DNA of 64,000 nucleotides from NCBI GenBank assembly GCA_037042915.1, contig CM073198.1, forward strand, positions 3,720,001 through 3,784,000, written 5' to 3'. Positions 59,076 through 64,000 of this stretch are shown here, in pieces (positions within the stretch are counted from its first letter, which is position 1; each line of letters starts with the position of its first letter). The notes beneath the pieces are model-generated. The model had not been told where the DNA came from, did not search any database, and saw only the letters and a program-made list of their open reading frames with translations. The translations under genes and the position numbers were made by a program. The stretch comes from Auricularia sp. M13. Its lineage: Eukaryota; Basidiomycota; Agaricomycetes; Auriculariales; Auriculariaceae.

Positions 59076-61348
59076 ATGAACCATATTGACCTCCTAGCTA
59101 CCCCCGGACTTGCTTCAGGACGCCCAACACGGCTAATCCGCCCCAGCCAAGCGCTTCGCGACCGACGTGCGTCAAGTGTGCCGTCGCCGTCCAGATCGCC
59201 GCTGACTGTCTGCCAGGGACGCAGTCGGCTGTTGTTGAGCAAGAGCTGGATGCGAAGTTGGGCAAGAAGGCCAACAAGAGGCCTGCCAAAGGTGGGTACT
59301 CCTGTATATTTGCCGCTGCTGTCGTCTGATGTGACCAGAAAATCAGCCGCAAACCGCTGATGATCGTCTTGCGCAAAGTCGTGCACAGGTCCGTCTAGTA
59401 TTATTCCTCTCCTTCTTTAGATCCTAAGACTGGCACTTCAGGTTACTGTGACCAGCGCACCGGCGCGCAAGATCGCGGGTATGCCCAAACCCCACGCACC
59501 CGGCCTGGCCGCTGTCATGCGCAAGAGCACAAAGGCTCCGACGGCTCCTCAGCCTGTGCTACAGCCATCTGCTGTGGTGCCGGCTGTCACACAGCTAGCA
59601 ACCCCGAGCACTCCCTCAGAAAATCCGGTGCAGCCCGCGGTAAGCTCTGGTTTTTGCGGCTTGAGACTGCGTGCTGACGAACACAACCAGTCTGTACGGA
59701 AGCGTCCAGCATCACCCGCCCTCGAGGCAGAGCAGCCCCCAATGCGTCGCAAGCGTGGCAGTGGCCCTCGCAAACCGCGTGCTCGGGCGTCTGACTTGCC
59801 ACTGCGCGAGAAGCTCTTCGTCCAGCGAGCCTATACGGCCATCCGCGCGCTTGCTTCTATTGACCCATTCACGACCAAGGCAGCCAATGACATCAAGGTC
59901 AACAGTGCCATCGGTCACGCTCGCAGAGCGCAGCCCGAGGACAACGACTTGGTCGTCACGGATGCCATGCGACAATTGGTACGTCATTGCACAATGATCT
60001 CCATGTCTGCGCTGATGTTCGCGGTAGATTGTGGATCGCTTTCACCAACTTCACGGCGATGTCAAAAGCGCCGCCGAGTCGATGTTTGCGGCGCACTACG
60101 GCCTCATCAGCAGCAGCAGCCAGAAGACTATCGCGAAGAACGTCAAGACTGTAAACCGCCTGGTCACGGGCGACGGGTTCGTCTTTAAGGCATGTGTATG
60201 GGCATGATCTAGCTCGCATCTAATTTGCTTGCAGAATGTCAAGGAGCGGCTGGGCATGTACCAACACCCGAGCATTTCCGATTGCATCAATACCGTGTGG
60301 TTTTCCAGCCGCGACAAGGAAGGCCCACTCTACCACGCCATCTTCAACCATGAGGGCAAGGGCATCAAGGCTGAGACTATCGCGTTTGTATTGACAGCGG
60401 TGCGTACACCGAATTATTTTAGATAGCGGCTGCTGACAACGCTGAAGCTTTATAACTGTGCGAAGGAGTGGCAAACGGGCGTGCGCCAGAAGATCCATTT
60501 CCGCGACAGCACGTTCCGAACCGACTATACCGACCTCTTGAAGGGCCTGCACGAGTATGCGAAGGCGAGCCCCGAGCTCTTCCTCAAGCTACGGCGCAAC
60601 CTCTACAAGGCTGGCCTGTGTGTACTCCGTTATTGTATGTCAAGTTGTTGACCAGTCCCGCAGAGCACACGCTGGTGTCGTCGTTGACACGAGCACTCGT
60701 TCTGGCTTGACAGCTGCCGACTTTGCGCGTGCCGCGGCCCTCGATACCATCAGCAGTGACGAGGACAGCAGCAACGAATCAGAAGGGGACGGTGCAACGA
60801 GCACCGCTGGTGGCGCACTCAATGTCGACGTCCAAGATTTACAGCCTCTTGTGCCGAACATGCCAGAAGGTGTGTACAGTCGGATTCGTCGCCATTTCAC
60901 TAATATTTTCATAGAAGATGCTCAAGCTAAGGCAGCAAGCGGTTCAGATGGTGCGTGCTTGTTGGATGTGTTGATGCCTGCTGAGGATTCACAGACGATG
61001 ACGCGCCTCGGCCATCAAAGCACGCGCGGTCAGCGGCGGTACCAGATGACGAGGACGACGAACCCGAGCTCAACGAGGAACAATTTCTCGCAGGTGAGTG
61101 TGCTTCATTTGCTATTAGACAGTCTTGTTGAGGCTTGCGCAGGGCTCTCTGAAGAAGACCAAGAAGCCTTTCTGTCCATGTCACCTGCGGAACGCGCCAC
61201 TTGGATGGACGACATGTATGCGGCCGACGACGACGATACAGCAGCGGCAGGTGCAGCGTCTTATTTTGGTATTGCCGTCGAGTCCGCTGGCGAGGAGGGG
61301 ATGGAGGTTGATGAGGACGGTGAGGAGGACGGTGGGGAGGACGAATAG
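59076..61348 (+). CDS. DUF6532-like protein encoded by the Plavaka element
   Basis: The start is uncertain. The first candidate ATG is 59076 after a TATA box, and a likely early exon encodes SRPTCVKCAVAVQIAADCL and LDAKLGKKANKRPAKG. The main exons begin near 59440 with a Pro/Ala-rich region and PPMRRKRGSGPRKPRARAS, a probable nuclear localisation signal. Then come LREKLFVQRAYTAIRALAS, the core segments RFHQLHGDVKSAAESMFA, SSQKTIAKNVKTVNRLV, MYQHPSISDCINTVWFSS, GIKAETIAFVLTALYNCAKE and TDYTDLLKGLHEYAKASPEL. This pattern fits DUF6532, common in Agaricomycetes and often near mobile DNA. The C-terminus is very acidic (SSDEDSSNESEGD; MEVDEDGEEDGG), stop 61346-61348. It is transcribed opposite to the transposase. 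It may be an accessory transposition protein or cargo. Confidence 0.62.
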
Positions 61349-61453
61349 TAGCAGCATGTTATTGTATCAATTTCGTTATCCTATATTATTTTATTTCTTG
61401 CAATACGCCGGAGCCTGAACATCCCCTGCAATCCGGAAGATATCTTGTGTACT

Positions 61454-61681
61454 CATAGAATTCCTTGCCATCTAGTCAGGATTATATAGGGCCCATAGTG
61501 CTGCATAGTACACGTTCTATGCTGTGCTATAGGATTGCCCGAATCTATGGTGTCCTATAGAACAGATCCGGATCACAATGTCGCCTATGCAGTCCTATGA
61601 AACCTAGACTTGTCTATGGGCCTATGAGGCCTATGAGACTCTATGTAAACCGATGTATGTATGTAAATTTTTCCTGATGTA
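61454..61681 (-). repeat. Right terminal inverted repeat and CTATG subterminal array of the Plavaka element
   Basis: CATAG at 61454, 61494 and 61504, then CTATG at 61517, 61545, 61585, 61595, 61614, 61622, 61631 and 61641, ending in the inverted repeat at 61668-61681. Near the tip the motif faces opposite to that at the left end, as expected for a symmetrical binding array. Confidence 0.75.
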
Positions 61682-61682
61682 C

Positions 61683-62389
61683 CGATGCGCTATGTTTCTC
61701 TCATGCAAGAATACCAGCCCCTATAGGAACAATTTCAGGCTTGTTCGAGAGCAGTCCGAATCAAGTACTCACTTCAATCAACTGGCGGGTCAACTCGAGA
61801 GCCTCTGCAGCCAGACGCCATGGATGGTTATAGATTCGCATGGCCCAGGGGAAAACAAAGAAGATATGGAGTTGGCTCTTGGAGTATTGCAACGCGTCCT
61901 TGCTCTGGATCGTGAAATGATCGAGTAGCGGGAGACAATGGTTTGTTGCCCTTCGTTCTTTGGCAAGCTCAAGATTCAAGACGAGTTCGGGCAACAGGTC
62001 TGCATTATCAGAGTCGCTCAGAGCATAGTGCTTGATCCAGACATGGCTACCGTCACTTATTCTGACAGCGTCTATGCCTTTGGGGACCAGAGATTCGTGG
62101 TCCTGGTGAACGGATAGTCAGAATGCGTATCTGAGCACATAACACACTAGATATATCCACGCACTGCTGGGTCAAAGACCCCCGCTACCAGAGCTTCATT
62201 GGCTATGGCTTCCGCCTGCTGGACTGGGGCCTCCTGTTCGAAGAGCTGCAGAAAGTTGTCGACTACTCCTAGCTTGTATCGATCCCGAAGCTTATAGCCA
62301 CGCTCGAGAAAGACATTGTAGTTAAGACTCCAGAGCAATTCAGCTTTAGATAGGCCCAATCGCTCTTCAAAGGGCGGCGTGGTCGTCAT
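61683..62389 (-). CDS. Protein-kinase-like protein, paralogue E, 5' half (upstream of the intronic transposon)
   Basis: Starts at 62389 with MTTTPPFEERLGLSKAEL, then LWSLNYNVFLERGYKLRDRY. Exon 2 has GIDAVRISDGSHVWIKHYAL, NHCLPLLDHFTIQSKDAL, and HPWRLAAEALELTRQLIE. The short exon GLVFLHERNIAHR ends at 61683 and is followed on the minus strand by GTACATCAGG, so the donor GT is made of the last G of the target duplication and the first T of the transposon. Together with the 3' half at 52055-52746 this gives a complete family member. Confidence 0.78.
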
Positions 62390-62629
62390 GTCGGAGAAGA
62401 TCGATGATATTTGCAGGCGCACGTCCGGGTACAACTCTGGTGAGGAGCTTTAGCCTGAGATGACATCATAGTCAGCATCTGGACGCCGAGAACCTCCGTA
62501 GACGAGGTTCACATTCAGTTCGCTTCTGGGATTCTCATTGACTACAGGTACCATGGCCGCGGCGAGCGCCAACCTGGTGACAACACGCGGTACGCCCAGG
62601 TGCTTACTTCACCATGACTACGCGGTCAG
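62390..62629. promoter_or_regulatory. Upstream region of kinase-like paralogue E
   Basis: No gene seen; expected to hold the promoter of paralogue E. Confidence 0.35.
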
Positions 62630-62693
62630 AGTGTAGTTCAGGCTCCAAAACTGTTCGGCTTCAGAGATCCCCAACTTCTTTATCGGAGGTCAT
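62630..62693 (-). pseudogene. Remnant of the N-terminus of another kinase-like paralogue
   Basis: Minus strand reads KKLGISEAEQFWSLNYTL, matching the family start LS(R/K)AE(Q)FWSLNYD, but the only ATG upstream (62693) is in another frame and stops after ten codons, and the frame after NYTL stops. The rest of the gene is missing. Confidence 0.65.
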
Positions 62694-63253
62694 ACCGTCG
62701 GCAGGAGTTGGTCAAGAGGTTGAACGGCCAAGCCGGACCGACCCGGAGCAACTCCGACACACACCGTGTTGACCCGTTGGTTCGTTGGTGTCCAATCTGG
62801 CATTGCTACGAGCTCCCACTTGCGCTTCGTATCAGTGACAACAGTCGTTGGGCCCGACGACGGAAGGGATGTCCCTTTCCCAGAACCGCGCACTGAGGCT
62901 CTGATTAGTTGGAGTGCTGGTCCCTCGTCTGCAAGGCCATTTCTCCCACACCCGCTCAAACCCGCCCTCAACAGCTTTGGTTGAACGGTGTGCACTTTTT
63001 TGCGGTCAGTGTGGTCTATATCACCTTTCATCTCCACCATACATCCCTGTTCCAGAGTCTGCGTGGGGATTGAAAAAATCTCCCGCGCCTCCCTGGCGTT
63101 CATTCCATCATTGAATCCAGGTCACTGCCGCGCTGCTTCCCGCTGCTCACTGTTACGCCACTCCGACCCGATATCTCGCGCTTTGCGATGTGCCCCAATC
63201 ATCCGCGCTGGCTCTCGACGAACGCGGACGAGTCGGCTTTGGTAGAGCTTCCG
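62694..63253. other. Intergenic, no gene seen
   Basis: Frames on both strands lack family features. A minus-strand ORF at 62690-63103 has no ATG at its first codon and no recognisable content. Confidence 0.35.
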
Positions 63254-63759
63254 TCACGGTCTTGGATTTGCGTTCCCAGAGCTCGACAAAGTCGCCATTG
63301 GGCTACGTTGCCGCCATCGCCGCGTGCATGCTGGCCTTGATTCACCACTGTTTTCTGTCTTGCTCACTGGGGCCCTAGCTGCTTCTGCTGAAGGTAACGC
63401 AAAGCGAAGCGCTTGTTGATATTCGTCCTCTGTCACGGTCCGGCCGTACTTGCGATATCGCGCACATCCCAGAGTTTCCTGACGAGAGCTGCGGGATTTT
63501 GCAGATACCTCTGACTTCGCGAAAGGAATATATCTGTTTGGATGCGTCGACAGCCCTTGCTGGTCAGCGTCGAAGTGGCTGCCAGTTGTTCAAACCAGCG
63601 CATACATATATCTCTGACGACACGTTTGCTCCTTTTATCGTTGACGCCGAAGACTCGCCAAAGCTGGTGTGAGGGCCGGCGCTCGATCCAGCCAAGATTA
63701 ATCATCGAAAGAGCTTCGTGCCGCAATATGCTACGGAAATTCGGTATACACTCATGCAT
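63254..63759 (-). pseudogene. Unidentified ORF with an apparent frameshift
   Basis: ATG at 63759 gives MHECIPNFRSILRHEALSM, INLGWIERRPSHQLWRVFG, CMRWFEQLAATSTL, and NPAALVRKLWDVRDIA. There the frame runs into a stop, while the next frame continues smoothly with YGRTVTEDEYQQALRFAL PSAEAA. A single missing base near 63450 would join them as IA-x-YGRTVTEDEY. It is either a decayed gene or a sequencing error. The family is not recognised. Confidence 0.35.
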
Positions 63760-64000
63760 GGTGAAACGTCGTAAGATTGTCAACTACATCTAGCATCGTT
63801 GACTACATATGGCGGCAAATCAAACTCACGTGTTTTGCCCCATGCATGAAGTTGCTGTATAGTCTGAGTGAGGATGTATGCATATATATACATATATCAA
63901 TGTCGCGCCCAAGCGTACACCATGTTGGCATCGGACCTAGCTTGGCCGCTCCTCCGCATGCGCATGGCTCTATGCAGCCTCAGGAGAGGCCAGTACTGTA
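63760..64000. other. Window edge, no gene seen
   Basis: Contains an AT-alternating patch (GCATATATATACATATATC) near 63880. No coding content was recognised. Confidence 0.35.

Larger units (their letters stand above)
52800..61681. mobile_element. Plavaka-type (CACTA superfamily) DNA transposon, 8.88 kb
   Basis: The left end TACATCAGGAAAAA at 52800-52813 is repeated in inverse as TTTTTCCTGATGTA at 61668-61681. Outside both ends stand CC dinucleotides (52798-52799, 61682-61683), consistent with a 2-bp duplication; taking the shared terminal A as outside would make it 3 bp. Inside are a full-length-looking Plavaka transposase on the minus strand, a DUF6532-like gene on the plus strand, and a broken ATG13 fragment. 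Subterminal regions have arrays of CATAG/CTATG. The insertion sits in an intron of kinase-like paralogue E exactly at the splice donor. Joining the flanks gives ATCGGTGCTC, a normal exon-intron junction. Confidence 0.88.

Overview
The window looks like nuclear DNA of a mushroom-forming basidiomycete (Agaricomycetes). Genes are densely interrupted by introns of about 50-60 bp with GTRNGT donors and YAG acceptors. Proteins match basidiomycete families, including a Plavaka (CACTA-type) transposase, a DUF6532-like protein, TET/JBP-like dioxygenase and fungal-type BTB proteins. Nothing prokaryotic was seen. All coordinates of spliced genes are outer limits read by eye; exon joins are inferred from splice sites and reading frame.

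Layout. 1-6.9 kb: two tandem NAD(P)-dependent epimerases, a secreted-type serine carboxypeptidase, and a URC1-like GTP cyclohydrolase II homologue of uracil catabolism. 7.6-10.4 kb: a protein-kinase-like gene and an upstream coiled-coil gene. 11.4-28.7 kb: a candidate 17.25-kb DNA element with inverted terminal repeats of about 0.5 kb, flanked on both sides by the same 6 bp (GGCCGT). It encodes a retroviral-type (DDE) integrase, a Cys-rich protein, a BTB protein and a 2OG-Fe(II) dioxygenase, and carries broken copies of two host genes (proteasome chaperone PSMD9/Nas2 and a Pep12-type syntaxin). 30.6-34.0 kb: an RRM plus YTH m6A-reader-type protein. 34.0-36.8 kb: no gene seen. 36.8-45.2 kb: three more kinase-like paralogues, a second coiled-coil gene, a hAT-type MITE sitting inside one kinase exon, a broken TMA23 copy and the intact TMA23-like G-patch gene. 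45.5-51.8 kb: housekeeping minus-strand genes (VWA protein, GEM1/Miro, a basic protein). 52.1-62.4 kb: a further kinase-like gene whose intron holds an 8.88-kb Plavaka-type transposon (52800-61681) that itself carries a DUF6532-like gene and a broken ATG13 fragment.

How it fits together. Conserved housekeeping genes lie between blocks shaped by duplication and transposition. The kinase-like family (five gene copies plus one remnant) spread by tandem and inverted segmental duplication, and in two places it is paired with the same small coiled-coil gene. Two unrelated DNA elements in one window both carry pseudogenised pieces of host genes, which suggests host-gene capture is frequent in this genome. 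The integrase element is the most likely undescribed system: its long repeats, 6-bp target duplication and integrase recall Polinton/Maverick architecture, but no DNA polymerase B, packaging ATPase or capsid gene is visible.
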